35,907 nucleotides of DNA from Ornatilinea sp. (GCA_018433975.1 JAHDQE010000120.1:1-35907), one strand, 5' to 3'; positions 1 through 6,891 are shown, counted from the stretch's first letter. The notes: a model not told the origin generated them from the letters alone. Made by a program: numbers and translations.

Positions 1-14
1 GTGTCTCATAGTGA

Positions 15-449
15 TTAGAATTCGTCAAACAAATCTGCAGAAGCACCACCATCTGGCCAGTAGGCCTCATCATCCCCCAGGCGGATTGCGTTTTCGTATT
101 GCTCCGTGAGAGGACCTTCGTCATCATTGTCTAAATTCGATGTTGTGAAGGCTGTGACGGTCGGGTGATCCGTTGTAAAACTACGGATAGAACTTCGCCA
201 GAAAAGTACATCATCGTTCTGAAGAACTTTCTGGACTCCTTGCGCCAGGTCAATCAAAAAGTCTTCTTCCAACCGATCTGGAGGAAGACCGTGATCTGCC
301 AGGGTATGAGCGATCCCTTCGGTAATTTGTCCCTAAGTAATGGCGAAAGCAGGTTTATCCATCGGGAATCCAGCCTGTGCCAAAATCTTGGAAACCTCGA
401 AACCTGATTCCAGGTATTCAAGTTGTTGTAAGGTGGGTAATTGATCCAT
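15..449 (-). pseudogene. Small hypothetical protein interrupted by an in-frame amber codon
   Basis: From an ATG at 449, with GGAGG just upstream, the frame reads MDQLPTLQQLEYLESGFEVS and on to codon 38. A TAG follows at 335-333 as codon 39. The same frame then stays open to the TAA at 15-17, giving 144 codons if the TAG is ignored. The second half is acidic and ends GGASADLFDEF. I do not recognise the family. Protein-like composition is uniform across the stop (GQITEGIAHTLADHGL follows it), so this looks like one gene with a single point change, for example CAG to TAG. A TTG at 272 could restart an 85-residue product. It is the last gene of the DNA-metabolism block, 16 bp after the exonuclease. 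A sequencing error is the simplest alternative. Confidence 0.6.
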
Positions 450-465
450 TTGATCCTCCGTGAAA

Positions 466-1137
466 TTAGCGGTTAAAAAAAGCAGGTTGGTAAGAATTCA
501 TTGCCGGCAGATATACCCCGCACATGCGCTTGTACAGCTCTACGACCAGAAAGACATCGTTTCCAGCGTACTTACGCAATGTTTCCGGATCCATGTTGAC
601 CACTTGAGAACCATCCAAATCAGGTAGCGGATTTTTTATTCCGTAGCGTTTACAGACCCATTTCAATCCTTTGGCCTGTCCCCAGTTGTAGAGGATTGCC
701 ATTAGATCGAGAGTGGGATCAATGCGAAATTTGGACAGTTGTGGTTGGATCGGAACCTGGATGCCATGGTCGAACGACCTTCTGAGTAAATAAGGCAGGT
801 CAAAACCAATGATGTTGTAACCGCATGAACGGCCATCGGCTTTTGCGAACAAAGACCAAAACCAACGGATCAGATCGCTTTCGGTTTTGGTTTCAGGATC
901 ACCAATCAGGTGAACTTCTACCGAACTTTCAATCCCGTTTTGAAGCGAGATGGCGATAACCTTACCCAGATCAGCATCTAGTGGTGCCTGAGCTATTTGT
1001 TCTGCTTTCTTTTCGGTGATGTATTGGGCAATCTTGTCCTGATCTTTGTAGTTGGCAGGAGCAGAAGGCTCGGGTAAGAGCGCAATTGCATCCGCATTAG
1101 CGGTGGTTTCAATATCAAAAAACAAAATGGACTTCAT
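466..1137 (-). CDS. PolB-like 3'-5' exonuclease (DnaQ superfamily)
   Basis: This 223-residue protein has the DEDD exonuclease motifs in order: Exo I with D8-I-E10 (ILFFDIET), Exo II in GYNIIGFDLPYLL with N108 and D113, and Exo III with Y190 and D194 (YAGND). The arrangement matches the stand-alone 'predicted 3'-5' exonuclease related to the PolB exonuclease domain' family, which lacks a polymerase domain. Members should remove nucleotides from 3' DNA ends using two metal ions. The start is supported by AAGGAG six bases before the ATG. It follows radC and belongs to a run of SSB, Rad52-like and RadC genes, consistent with recombination or repair of element DNA. The substrate cannot be read from the sequence. 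Confidence 0.85.
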   Translation of the reverse strand: MKSILFFDIETTANADAIALLPEPSAPANYKDQDKIAQYITEKKAEQIAQAPLDADLGKVIAISLQNGIESSVEVHLIGDPETKTESDLIRWFWSLFAKADGRSCGYNIIGFDLPYLLRRSFDHGIQVPIQPQLSKFRIDPTLDLMAILYNWGQAKGLKWVCKRYGIKNPLPDLDGSQVVNMDPETLRKYAGNDVFLVVELYKRMCGVYLPAMNSYQPAFFNR

Positions 1138-1164
1138 GTCGATCTCCTTGTGTTCATTCGTGGA

Positions 1165-1884
1165 TTATGAAAATCCCAACCCTTTTTCCTTCAGTGACAC
1201 CCATCGTGATAATCCAATGACCAAATGGTCCAGGACTGACACATCCAAGAGCTTGCCAGCTTGGACAATGGCGCGAGTAACGCTGACATCTTCGGGACTG
1301 GGTGTAGGATCTGTGCTGGGATGGTTATGTGCGATCAAGATAGCCGCCGCGTTCCGCTGCAGTGCTGGTTTGAATAACTCACCAACCCGCACCATCGAGG
1401 AATTAAGCGATCCGTGATATATCTCAATCACATCCAACATGCGGTTGCGTGTGTCAAGCGGCATCACAACCATGAATTCTTGTTCACGATGCGCCAGCAT
1501 CGGCATCAAGATTTGAGCAGCATCTCCAGGTGAATGAATTGTTGGGCGTTCATCTTCTGGTTGAAGGAGCTTACGTCCAAGTGCCAAAGCTGCTTTGAGC
1601 CGCAGTGCAGTCAAGTTGCTAATACCCGGCACTTTGGCAATCTCATTCACATGTGCCTGGGCAATTTTCTGGATTGTGCCAAATTGTGCCAGCAGCTGTT
1701 CAGCGGACTCAATTTGATTTGAACCACCAATGATGACTGCCAGCAATTCAGCCAGACTGCATGCATCTGAATCTTTGCTTACCCGGAAAGCCGGCTGCTC
1801 ACGAACGGGCAGGTGCTTGAGCCGGGGAAAGTTGTAAGTTTGAGGGTGTGCACTTTCTATAAGGTACGGTTGTAGGTTGTTCAT
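1165..1884 (-). CDS. radC: RadC-family JAB/MPN metalloprotein
   Basis: A 239-residue RadC/UPF0758-like protein. Residues about 45-107 hold the helix-hairpin-helix-like N-terminal part (LLAVIIGGSN, then KVPGISNLTALRLKAALALGRKL). The C-terminal JAB domain has the metal site HNHPS at 186-190 with D199 in the spacing HxHx10D. I chose the ATG at 1884 over an upstream GTG-like extension because AGGAG lies seven bases before it; the extension encodes a basic, low-complexity tail. RadC homologues are frequent on plasmids, integrative elements and phages. Their biochemical role is unsettled despite the 'DNA repair' name. It is downstream of SSB and Rad52-like genes in the same orientation. Confidence 0.9.
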   Translation of the reverse strand: MNNLQPYLIESAHPQTYNFPRLKHLPVREQPAFRVSKDSDACSLAELLAVIIGGSNQIESAEQLLAQFGTIQKIAQAHVNEIAKVPGISNLTALRLKAALALGRKLLQPEDERPTIHSPGDAAQILMPMLAHREQEFMVVMPLDTRNRMLDVIEIYHGSLNSSMVRVGELFKPALQRNAAAILIAHNHPSTDPTPSPEDVSVTRAIVQAGKLLDVSVLDHLVIGLSRWVSLKEKGLGFS

Positions 1885-1976
1885 GTCTGTCTCCTGTGAA
1901 ATGGGGGACAGACCACCCCTGGAGGGATGCTGTCCCCCCATTTTGCCCCTTGCGGGGTCCATTAGGGTTCTGTAAT

Positions 1977-2549
1977 TTATGCGGTCGGATCGTATCCGGT
2001 TTCAAGAAATACCTTGCGGCTGATTGCTTCGCATTCTTCCCAGGTCATCAATTCATCCCGCCGCACACCTGGGTATCCAGGTGCGGGAGGTATGAGCCAG
2101 GGATTTTCTGCAAGGTTCTTTTTTATCCTTTCAGCTTTTGCATCTAGAAAATGACGCAGGCCACCTTTTGTGCAGCGCCACCCCAATTCCTTGGTGTACT
2201 TACCATCCCAATTTCGATCGCGGTAAGTCTTGCTGCCACAGATAGGACAAGGTAGCATCCCTTCTGGATCAGGCGCTCGTGCACTACCAGCTTGAAGATA
2301 AAAACGAACAGCATCAATCGCTTCGCAATAAGCTGCACCACAAGAGCACTCCTTGTTTTTATTGACCCTGTGAAAACGATGTTCACTGCCCGAACCAAAA
2401 TCAACCAGGTATTGATATCCCTGGACGGAAACGGATGGCGTGAACACCGTAAAGTCTTCCCGGATCATTGCACTACCATGCGCTTTTGGGATCCCCTGAC
2501 TGCTTCTAACCGTACCTGCGGTTCTACTCGGAACAAGTTCGGTCTTCAT
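1977..2549 (-). CDS. Hypothetical zinc-binding protein with two cysteine clusters
   Basis: About 190 residues; I do not recognise a named family. Two cysteine clusters are visible. The first is ECSCGAAYCEAIDAVRFYL, which recalls the core of a SWIM finger (C-x-C-xn-C) but lacks the usual final His. The second is CPICGSKTYRDRNWDGKYTK followed by WRCTKGG, a treble-clef or zinc-ribbon-like pattern with only three clear Cys. A charged tail follows (DELMTWEECEAISRKVF). The ATG at 2549 is preferred because GGAGAG sits seven bases upstream, whereas the GTG two codons earlier abuts that site. It overlaps the end of the previous gene by 26 bp, implying translational coupling. Nucleic-acid binding is an inference. 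Confidence 0.65.
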   Translation of the reverse strand: MKTELVPSRTAGTVRSSQGIPKAHGSAMIREDFTVFTPSVSVQGYQYLVDFGSGSEHRFHRVNKNKECSCGAAYCEAIDAVRFYLQAGSARAPDPEGMLPCPICGSKTYRDRNWDGKYTKELGWRCTKGGLRHFLDAKAERIKKNLAENPWLIPPAPGYPGVRRDELMTWEECEAISRKVFLETGYDPTA

Positions 2550-2868
2550 AAGCACTCTCCAGAAACCAATCCGCTGGAAGCAAGTGATCCTGCGGAGAGA
2601 CTTGGACTTCTAATTCTCCTGGTTCAATCGCTTCACAGATTGGTGCTTCTTCAGGATCATTCTCAACACGGACATCCCTCAAGTGAGGGATATGAACCAC
2701 CGTAGTGCTGTCCTGATAAGGGCCACCGTGGCTGTTCTTGGTAAATGGCTCCAGTCCATTGAGCGCGCGTACCCAGACTGTTCCAGGTCTCGGGCCTTTT
2801 CCGACTACCTCGACGGGTATGACCGCATCTCCATAACATGTACCGATTGTGATTTCAGCTTTTACCAT
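2524..2868 (-). CDS. Hypothetical small protein
   Basis: A 114-residue acidic protein beginning MVKAEITIGTCYGDAVIPVE. The N-terminal half is predicted to be mostly beta (EVVGKGPRPGTVWVRALNGLEPF) and the C-terminal half is rich in Glu and Pro. No catalytic motif or membrane segment is visible and I do not recognise the family. The ATG at 2868 was chosen because AGGAGG lies six bases upstream; an upstream extension would run through the hairpin at 2903-2930. It is translationally coupled to the following cysteine-cluster gene and follows ssb, so a role in DNA processing is likely only by association. Confidence 0.6.
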   Translation of the reverse strand: MVKAEITIGTCYGDAVIPVEVVGKGPRPGTVWVRALNGLEPFTKNSHGGPYQDSTTVVHIPHLRDVRVENDPEEAPICEAIEPGELEVQVSPQDHLLPADWFLESAYEDRTCSE

Positions 2869-2902
2869 GTGTTCCTCCTGTGTTCTTTCAATAGGAATGA
2901 GA

Positions 2903-2930
2903 AAGGACATGCCCTGAATGGCATGTCCTT
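2903..2930 (-). terminator. Perfect 11-bp hairpin between ssb and the downstream gene
   Basis: AAGGACATGCC (2903-2913) and GGCATGTCCTT (2920-2930) are perfect complements around a six-base loop. On the minus strand the stem ends in CCTTTCTC, a weak T-tract, so it may be a partial terminator or an mRNA processing or stability hairpin that lowers expression after ssb. Confidence 0.55.
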
Positions 2931-2962
2931 CGTTGTGATTCACCGGTGCGTTTTGACTCTGG

Positions 2963-3382
2963 CTAAAATGGAATTTCGCTTGGGTCTAAGTTTGGCGGAA
3001 CCTGGGTATTTACTGCGGGTTCTGCTTCCTCCTGGTCTTCACGTCCAGAAAGAAAACGTACGGTCGAGGCGGTTACTTCGAATGAAGCGCCAACCTTCCC
3101 ATTGTTTTCCCAGATATGTGGCCCACCAGTTTCAGGATCGGGGGTCAGACGCCCTTCAACTAATACCTTGCTTCCTTTGTGTAGGAATTCATTGCAGGAC
3201 TCTGCTTGTTTTCCCCACACAGTGACACGGAACCAGGTCGTTTCTTTGACTGGCTGTCCATTCTGACCGTTATAACGGCGATTCGTGGCTACTGATAAGG
3301 TAGTCACGGGTTGTCCGCCAGGGGTAAAGCGCATTTCTGGATCTTTTCCCAGATTTCCGATGAGGATAATCGTTTGGTACAT
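2963..3382 (-). CDS. ssb: Single-stranded DNA-binding protein
   Basis: A 139-residue SSB with a canonical OB-fold. It opens MYQTIILIGNLGKDPEMRFTP, continues with SVATNRRY and WFRVTVWGKQAESCNEFLHKG, then KVLVEGRLTPDP. The acidic tip ends DPSEIPF, matching the conserved tail that recruits replication and repair partners. It coats single-stranded DNA and protects it during replication, recombination or transfer. AAGGA stands nine bases before the start. Placed directly after the Rad52-like annealing protein, it forms a recognisable annealase/SSB pair as in phages and conjugative elements. It is short-linkered compared with chromosomal SSBs of about 170 residues, typical of element-borne copies. 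Confidence 0.95.
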   Translation of the reverse strand: MYQTIILIGNLGKDPEMRFTPGGQPVTTLSVATNRRYNGQNGQPVKETTWFRVTVWGKQAESCNEFLHKGSKVLVEGRLTPDPETGGPHIWENNGKVGASFEVTASTVRFLSGREDQEEAEPAVNTQVPPNLDPSEIPF

Positions 3383-3415
3383 TGTATTTTTCCTTTCTCT
3401 TAGGAATGTGGTTAT

Positions 3416-4513
3416 TTACGCTGCGACGGATGCAGGCGTCGGTGTGGCGCGTTGACTGGCTAGCCAATTACGCAATTCATCCTTTGAAGCAGGAACTCTC
3501 CCGGTTTTCTCTTTGAATTGGTCAAATGCCTCCTGTTCGGACAAATTGCCATTCACGGAGACACCATCCCCGTACTTGCGTACGATAGAGGTGGTGGGAG
3601 GCATTGAATTTGCTTTCGAAGTTGGAATTGCCGTAGATGAGGTGCCATTGGATCGGTTTTGATCAAAGCCTGCGTTCTGAGCAATTTCCTTGTCATACAG
3701 CAGATTGCCGAACTGTTCACCCAACTGGCGGAAGCAGCGCTTCAGACAGTCTGTGGCTGAACCTGCCAAGGCCATATCAAGAGCTTCGGGTGTATCGCCA
3801 GTGAAGACACAACGACCAAGATCGGCGTGACTGTAAGTTTTTCCGTCCAGATCGACAGATACTTTGCCGGTGATATACACTAAACCGACTTCCTCGGTCT
3901 TAACTTTCCCATTGGCATCCAGGGCAGGAACCTTGCGTTTTTCCTGTTGATTCCAGATCAGCACCTTTTTTTGCCAACGCACGATGACCGGATCACCAAT
4001 CAAGTCAAATGACCAGGTAAATCCGAAGATACTGTTGGCTCGATCAATAACGTCGTATCCTTCCAGATATGGGACGGATCCCATACCTGGCGCTTGGCGG
4101 CGTTTGACGCGAGACATATCCAATGGCTGGCGAAGTTCCCAGAGGATGCGGTTCAGCCGGTCGTTCAGGTTCCCATCATTTGAAGGGATGGTTTCATTCA
4201 TGTGACTCTCCTTTTCTTGAATTATGTGAATTTGTGGTTGCGCCGCTTCTAAAAGGCGGACACCTTCAATGTGTTTGCAGAGAATCTGAGGTCCCCGCTG
4301 CTGATAGTCCATACAGGTACACGCCCAATTGACCTCTTCAGAATCACCTTGAGATGGTCTCAATGTGACGACATACGGTAGCTTGTCGCCATTTTTGACC
4401 GTCCATTGGTGGGGGTTGGTTCGGGTGACCTGGAACTTGCCAGCGAGAATCGCAGATTGTGCACGTTCAGTACGTTCAACTTGTGCTTGGGTAAGGTCTT
4501 GTGTTTTTTGCAT
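3416..4513 (-). CDS. SWIM zinc finger fused to Rad52/Rad22-like annealing protein
   Basis: A 365-residue protein. Residues about 25-85 form a SWIM-type finger with C65-x-C67, C79 and H81 (ACTCMDYQQ, then CKHIEG). Residues about 117-275 resemble the Rad52/Rad22 single-strand annealing domain (LNDRLNRILWELRQPLDMSR, GYDVIDRANSIFGFTWSFDL, LGRCVFTGDTPEALDMALAG). The C-terminus has a predicted helix (DQFKEKTGRVPASKDELRNW). Rad52-type proteins anneal complementary strands. A second strong ribosome site, AAGGAG seven bases before an in-frame ATG at 4201 (residue 105), could make a separate 261-residue annealase without the finger. The SSB gene follows 33 bp later. The N-terminal start has AAGGAGG upstream. 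Confidence 0.85.
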   Translation of the reverse strand: MQKTQDLTQAQVERTERAQSAILAGKFQVTRTNPHQWTVKNGDKLPYVVTLRPSQGDSEEVNWACTCMDYQQRGPQILCKHIEGVRLLEAAQPQIHIIQEKESHMNETIPSNDGNLNDRLNRILWELRQPLDMSRVKRRQAPGMGSVPYLEGYDVIDRANSIFGFTWSFDLIGDPVIVRWQKKVLIWNQQEKRKVPALDANGKVKTEEVGLVYITGKVSVDLDGKTYSHADLGRCVFTGDTPEALDMALAGSATDCLKRCFRQLGEQFGNLLYDKEIAQNAGFDQNRSNGTSSTAIPTSKANSMPPTTSIVRKYGDGVSVNGNLSEQEAFDQFKEKTGRVPASKDELRNWLASQRATPTPASVAA

Positions 4514-4701
4514 AATCCTCCTTATGGAAATATCCGACGTTGATTAACAAAAGGTCGATTCGAAAGATTAACTCATGGCTAAGCACCAGGAGTGTTCCGA
4601 CGTTATTTGCTACCCGTGAATAAACACAGGGCAGAAAACGACAATGGTGAAGACTTTTACTTCATCGCTGACATTTGCAGCCCTATGGATGTGAGAATTT
4701 A

Positions 4702-4730
4702 TGGGTGGGATGAGTCATTCATCCCACCCA
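4702..4730. terminator. Perfect 12-bp inverted repeat
   Basis: TGGGTGGGATGA (4702-4713) pairs perfectly with TCATCCCACCCA (4719-4730) around a five-base loop. It lacks a strong T-tract on either side, so it could be a terminator-like hairpin, a protein-binding palindrome or part of a replication structure. Confidence 0.5.
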
Positions 4731-4847
4731 CACAATATTGTTTTCTCCTTGTGATATGAACCTTTCTGCTTCTCAGCACGCTATGACGCCTCCTGGGAGG
4801 AAAAGGTTGTTTGTTAAAGTGCAAGCCCACTATCCGGGGACTCCCGG

Positions 4848-4958
4848 AAATAAAAAGGAGGATCACTCGCTCCCAATACCAAAGGGAGCTTACGATGACA
4901 GTTCTCGAAATCCAGCTTGCTTTATGCAAGGGATTCGGACGTCATCTAGTGATCCTCC
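4848..4958 (-). ncRNA. Candidate structured RNA with three-way junction and T-tract
   Basis: Read on the minus strand, an 11-bp closing stem (4948-4958 with 4857-4867, GGAGGATCACT/AGTGATCCTCC) encloses two arms. One is GTCATC/GATGAC (4941-4946 with 4894-4899), extended inside by GGATTCG pairing with CGAAATCC with one bulge, and capped by CTTGC/GCAAG around TTTAT. The other is GGGAGC/GCTCCC (4884-4889 with 4869-4874). The closing stem is followed on the minus strand by TTTTTATTT, as expected of intrinsic termination. I do not match it to a known riboswitch or tRNA. The stems also exist in the other strand or in single-stranded DNA, so an origin structure is the main alternative. Confidence 0.5.
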
Positions 4959-5040
4959 ACGTACCCTGAAGTATTAAGAATTCACTTCAGGTCTGAACTC
5001 ATCCATCTCTCTGTTTTTTTACACGCTAAGGCCTTTTGCA

Positions 5041-5063
5041 GGTAATCCAAAAAGAGGATTACC
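5041..5063. terminator. Hairpin downstream of the OB-fold gene
   Basis: GGTAATCC (5041-5048) and GGATTACC (5056-5063) are complementary around a seven-base A-rich loop, 33 bp after the stop of the minus-strand OB-fold gene. It probably ends or processes that transcript; no clear T-tract follows. Confidence 0.4.
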
Positions 5064-5095
5064 CATGCTCACCTTCGGTTTGTTGATAGGATGAG

Positions 5096-5620
5096 TTATT
5101 CAGCAGTTGCGTCAATTTCTCCAGAAGTAGATTCCATCTCACGTGAATTGTTTTCCGCTTCAGCGTGCTTGCCAGTCGTAACTCTCTCAATTGATCTGGC
5201 TTTTTTCTCGTTCGGTGCAGCAGCATCCAACACAATAATGCGCCTGGCGACTGCCTCTACCACGTTTCGGTCAATGAATACCTGGTTTTGTTTCAAATCG
5301 CATGCTTTGATATCCACCGACAGGTCAGCACAATTCTTGGATTTCCGCGCTTTGTTAATAAACTCTTCCAAGCTTTCGCGGAAATCTCGAGACTGGAGGA
5401 AACCATGCACTCGCAATCGCATGCCGCGGCGAATATGGATCAACCCATTGGCTCCGCCATTGACCCGGACGTTGATGTAATCGCCTGCATCACGTTCCAG
5501 ATCCAATTTCTTGGCAGGCAGATCACTGTCTCTATAGATCACCAACCTGAAGAACAGGTCATCCATAAATTTCCATGGATCCCGTACCACGATTCCTTCT
5601 AGAACTACATCGTTTATCAT
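5096..5620 (-). CDS. Divergent OB-fold (SSB-like) DNA-binding protein
   Basis: A 174-residue protein whose first 100 residues look like an SSB-type OB-fold: MINDVVLEGIVVRDPWKF, then FFRLVIYRD, YINVRVNGG and MRLRVHGFLQSRDF. This follows the SSB order of strands, including the 'G-x-L/V' start and the 'rg-rvrV-G-L' motif. The C-terminus is long, charged and Glu-rich (AENNSREMESTSGEIDATAE) and lacks the usual DxIPF tip. AAGGAGG six bases upstream supports the start. It is the first gene after promoter box P1 and its leader hairpin, so it is coordinately controlled with the pilus operons. The SSB-like assignment is by pattern only. Confidence 0.6.
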   Translation of the reverse strand: MINDVVLEGIVVRDPWKFMDDLFFRLVIYRDSDLPAKKLDLERDAGDYINVRVNGGANGLIHIRRGMRLRVHGFLQSRDFRESLEEFINKARKSKNCADLSVDIKACDLKQNQVFIDRNVVEAVARRIIVLDAAAPNEKKARSIERVTTGKHAEAENNSREMESTSGEIDATAE

Positions 5621-5657
5621 CTGACCTCCTTGTATATAAAACCTTCGTCATCTTGGG

Positions 5658-5710
5658 TTAAAAAGAAATTGCCGGACAGATCCCAGTGGGTTGTGTCCGG
5701 CCAACGATAG
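5658..5710 (-). promoter_or_regulatory. Leader P1: conserved motif, hairpin and T-tract (attenuator-like)
   Basis: On the minus strand the leader reads TATCGTTGGCCGGAC, then an ACC-N2-CTGG core. An eight-base stem GCCGGACA/TGTCCGGC (5701-5694 with 5678-5671) is followed by AATTTCTTTTTAA (to 5658). This looks like an intrinsic terminator about 40 bases before the start codon at 5620. The first 16 bases are nearly identical to those of leaders P2 and P3. Confidence 0.6.
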
Positions 5711-5737
5711 ATAAAGAATTTTTGAGTTGTCAATCAG

Positions 5738-5775
5738 AGTATATCAATTACAAGGGGCTTATCCTAGATGGTCAA
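5738..5775 (-). promoter_or_regulatory. Promoter P1 with shared box
   Basis: Minus strand: box TTGACC-N5-GGATAA (5775-5759) with TAGGAT (5766-5761) in the -35 position, a 17-bp spacer and -10 TATACT (5743-5738). The layout matches promoters P2, P3 and P4. It drives the OB-fold gene at 5620. Confidence 0.65.
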
Positions 5776-5817
5776 TTTCTTTTTAATAATGCCACGCTCC
5801 TTTATGGGAAAAATAGA

Positions 5818-6252
5818 TCAATGTGTGAAGACACGTAATTTGGCCACTCCGGTTTGAGTGACAAGCACCTTGGGAACTACTGATGGAAACAGGATAGATA
5901 AATCTGCTGACACAGAGACCCGTACCGTGTTGTCTCCCCCGCTGACCTGAATTCCTGTAACAAAGGCATGCACCCCTTTAGCGGATAAGCTGGCTGTATT
6001 AGAGGTCACATAAGCCTGAGCGTTCCCCCAGGTTCTTGAAGTGGGAACAAGACTTCCGGTATCTTGAAAAACTTGCTGATTGATCTCAGCGGAAGCGGCA
6101 ACTGCCGCAGCGTCTGCTGCCTTTGCCACTTCTGAAATGGCATAAAAATACCGTCCGAGTTCAATAGCCAATGCCAGGGCAGGAATCATCACCAACCCAA
6201 TGAATACCGCCCAGAAAGTCATTGAATAGCCACGCCGATCTCGCCACAGCAT
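5818..6252 (-). CDS. TadG/Flp-type pilus minor pseudopilin
   Basis: A 144-residue protein from an ATG at 6252 (TAATATG with the stop of the preceding gene; AAGAAGG upstream). The N-terminal RDRRGYSMTFWAVFIGLVMI gives a short basic head and one hydrophobic helix, as in TadE/TadG pseudopilins. It is followed by the AIELGRYFYAISEVAKAADAA helix typical of the 'Tad-like' N-domain. The remaining 90 residues are predicted beta. The usual Glu at +5 of the helix is not obvious. It would be a minor subunit in the cell-envelope pilus. An upstream GTG at 6288 would add 12 residues and is less likely. It is the last gene of the four-gene P2 operon. Confidence 0.75.
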   Translation of the reverse strand: MLWRDRRGYSMTFWAVFIGLVMIPALALAIELGRYFYAISEVAKAADAAAVAASAEINQQVFQDTGSLVPTSRTWGNAQAYVTSNTASLSAKGVHAFVTGIQVSGGDNTVRVSVSADLSILFPSVVPKVLVTQTGVAKLRVFTH

Positions 6253-6253
6253 A

Positions 6254-6664
6254 TTACCAGCCTTCTTGCCGAAATGTAGAATCGGCACGGACAGTAAACG
6301 TCTGCCCTGGCAATCCAGGGAACAGGCTGGTCAGAGGAGCCATGAAGTTGGGTACACTGCCGCTGACTTGGATCTTTAAAATGCTGCCGGCACTTCCTCC
6401 AGGAGCCAAGACACTGACCGAAGTATTTTCCAGAATCCCAGCCTGGGCGATTGCGTCTCTTGCTCCACTCATGGCATAACAGGCTGGGCATTGCTGCGCC
6501 ACACTTCCCATACGCGCACCATGCCTGGCTGCGGCTTGCACTGCCTGTTGGGCATAGACTAACATCCCCAGGTTGACAATCGCCAACATGACCATAATCG
6601 CAATTGGAGTTGTAATTGCAGCCTCTAGCAATTCCATCCCACGAGTGTCTTTAATAAACCTCAT
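6254..6664 (-). CDS. tadE: TadE-like pseudopilin
   Basis: A 136-residue protein beginning MRFIKDTRGMELLEAAITTP. The short basic leader, G-M-E processing site and following hydrophobic helix (TTPIAIMVMLAIVNLGMLVYA) match TadE family class III prepilins. These are processed by a TadV-type peptidase. AQQAVQAAARHGARMGSVAQ continues the helix as in family members. Two cysteines (QQCPACYA) could form a local disulfide. AAGGAGG precedes the ATG. It lies after the Flp pilin and its hairpin and is coupled to the TadG-like gene. The N-terminus resembles that of the neighbouring Flp pilin (MRFLKDNRGIE), suggesting the same peptidase handles both. Confidence 0.85.
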   Translation of the reverse strand: MRFIKDTRGMELLEAAITTPIAIMVMLAIVNLGMLVYAQQAVQAAARHGARMGSVAQQCPACYAMSGARDAIAQAGILENTSVSVLAPGGSAGSILKIQVSGSVPNFMAPLTSLFPGLPGQTFTVRADSTFRQEGW

Positions 6665-6687
6665 AATCCTCCTTGAGAAATAATTGA

Positions 6688-6732
6688 TCTGCCAGTTTTT
6701 GGAATATCCCCAAAGGAGACATTACTGGCAGA
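6688..6732 (-). other. Post-pilin hairpin
   Basis: TCTGCCAGT (6688-6696) pairs with ACTGGCAGA (6724-6732), with an inner TTTGG/CCAAA pair. It lies just after the Flp pilin stop, where hairpins often stabilise abundant pilin mRNA or attenuate downstream genes. There is no strong T-tract. Confidence 0.5.
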
Positions 6733-6744
6733 CCATTGATTTGA

Positions 6745-6891
6745 CTAGATTTTTCCAGCAATATCTGTCACGATGGCAGCGATATTTTGGCCCAGCAACC
6801 GGTATGCACCATAAGCCACCAGAACAACTACTGCAATGATCAATGCGACCTCAGTCGACTCGATTCCCCGGTTATCCTTTAGGAAACGCAA
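6745..6891 (-). CDS. flp: Flp-type pilin (48 aa, TTG start)
   Basis: A short gene encoding MRFLKDNRGIESTEVALIIA, then VVVLVAYGAYRLLGQNIAAI and VTDIAGKI. The basic leader, RG-I-E-S-T-E-V processing region and single hydrophobic helix are diagnostic of Flp/Fap pilins of Tad systems, which form the filament after removal of the leader by a TadV peptidase. The TTG at 6891 is chosen because AAGGAGG lies nine bases upstream and because the product then aligns with the TadE-like neighbour (MRFIKDTRGME). A second TTG two codons earlier is too close to the ribosome site. The peptidase gene is immediately upstream. Confidence 0.85.
   Translation of the reverse strand: MRFLKDNRGIESTEVALIIAVVVLVAYGAYRLLGQNIAAIVTDIAGKI

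Larger units (their letters stand above)
4514..5095. other. 582-bp hairpin-rich non-coding region
   Basis: No credible gene occurs here; short open frames on both strands overlap each other and lack family resemblance. The region instead carries at least five inverted repeats: 4702-4730, 4833-4848 (TCCGGG/CCCGGA, four-base loop), the branched 4857-4958 element, 4965-4991 (CCTGAAGT/ACTTCAGG) and 5041-5063 (GGTAATCC/GGATTACC). A 9-bp direct repeat TCCGACGTT lies at 4532-4540 and 4596-4604 just upstream of the SWIM-Rad52 gene and may mark an operator. The promoter of that gene should be here, but I cannot assign it with confidence. Flanking OB-fold and annealase genes make an origin or transfer origin possible. 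Confidence 0.6.

Noticed and set aside
1..9. ATG at 9-7 on the minus strand, possibly the next operon gene
   Set aside because: Only three codons are inside the window and no ribosome site is evident, so nothing can be claimed.
2903..2930. CRISPR or other repeat array
   Set aside because: A single hairpin only; no repeated unit with regular spacing was seen anywhere in the window.
4699..4929. Minus-strand frame of 76 codons in the same region
   Set aside because: Basic, unstructured composition arising from the repeats; the inverted repeats explain the sequence better.
4857..4958. tRNA or tRNA-like gene
   Set aside because: The closing stem is 11 bp and no D-arm, anticodon arm or T-loop signature is present.
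4738..4977. Plus-strand frame of 79 codons in the hairpin region
   Set aside because: It overlaps the branched structure and an opposing minus-strand frame, and it has no recognisable family features.
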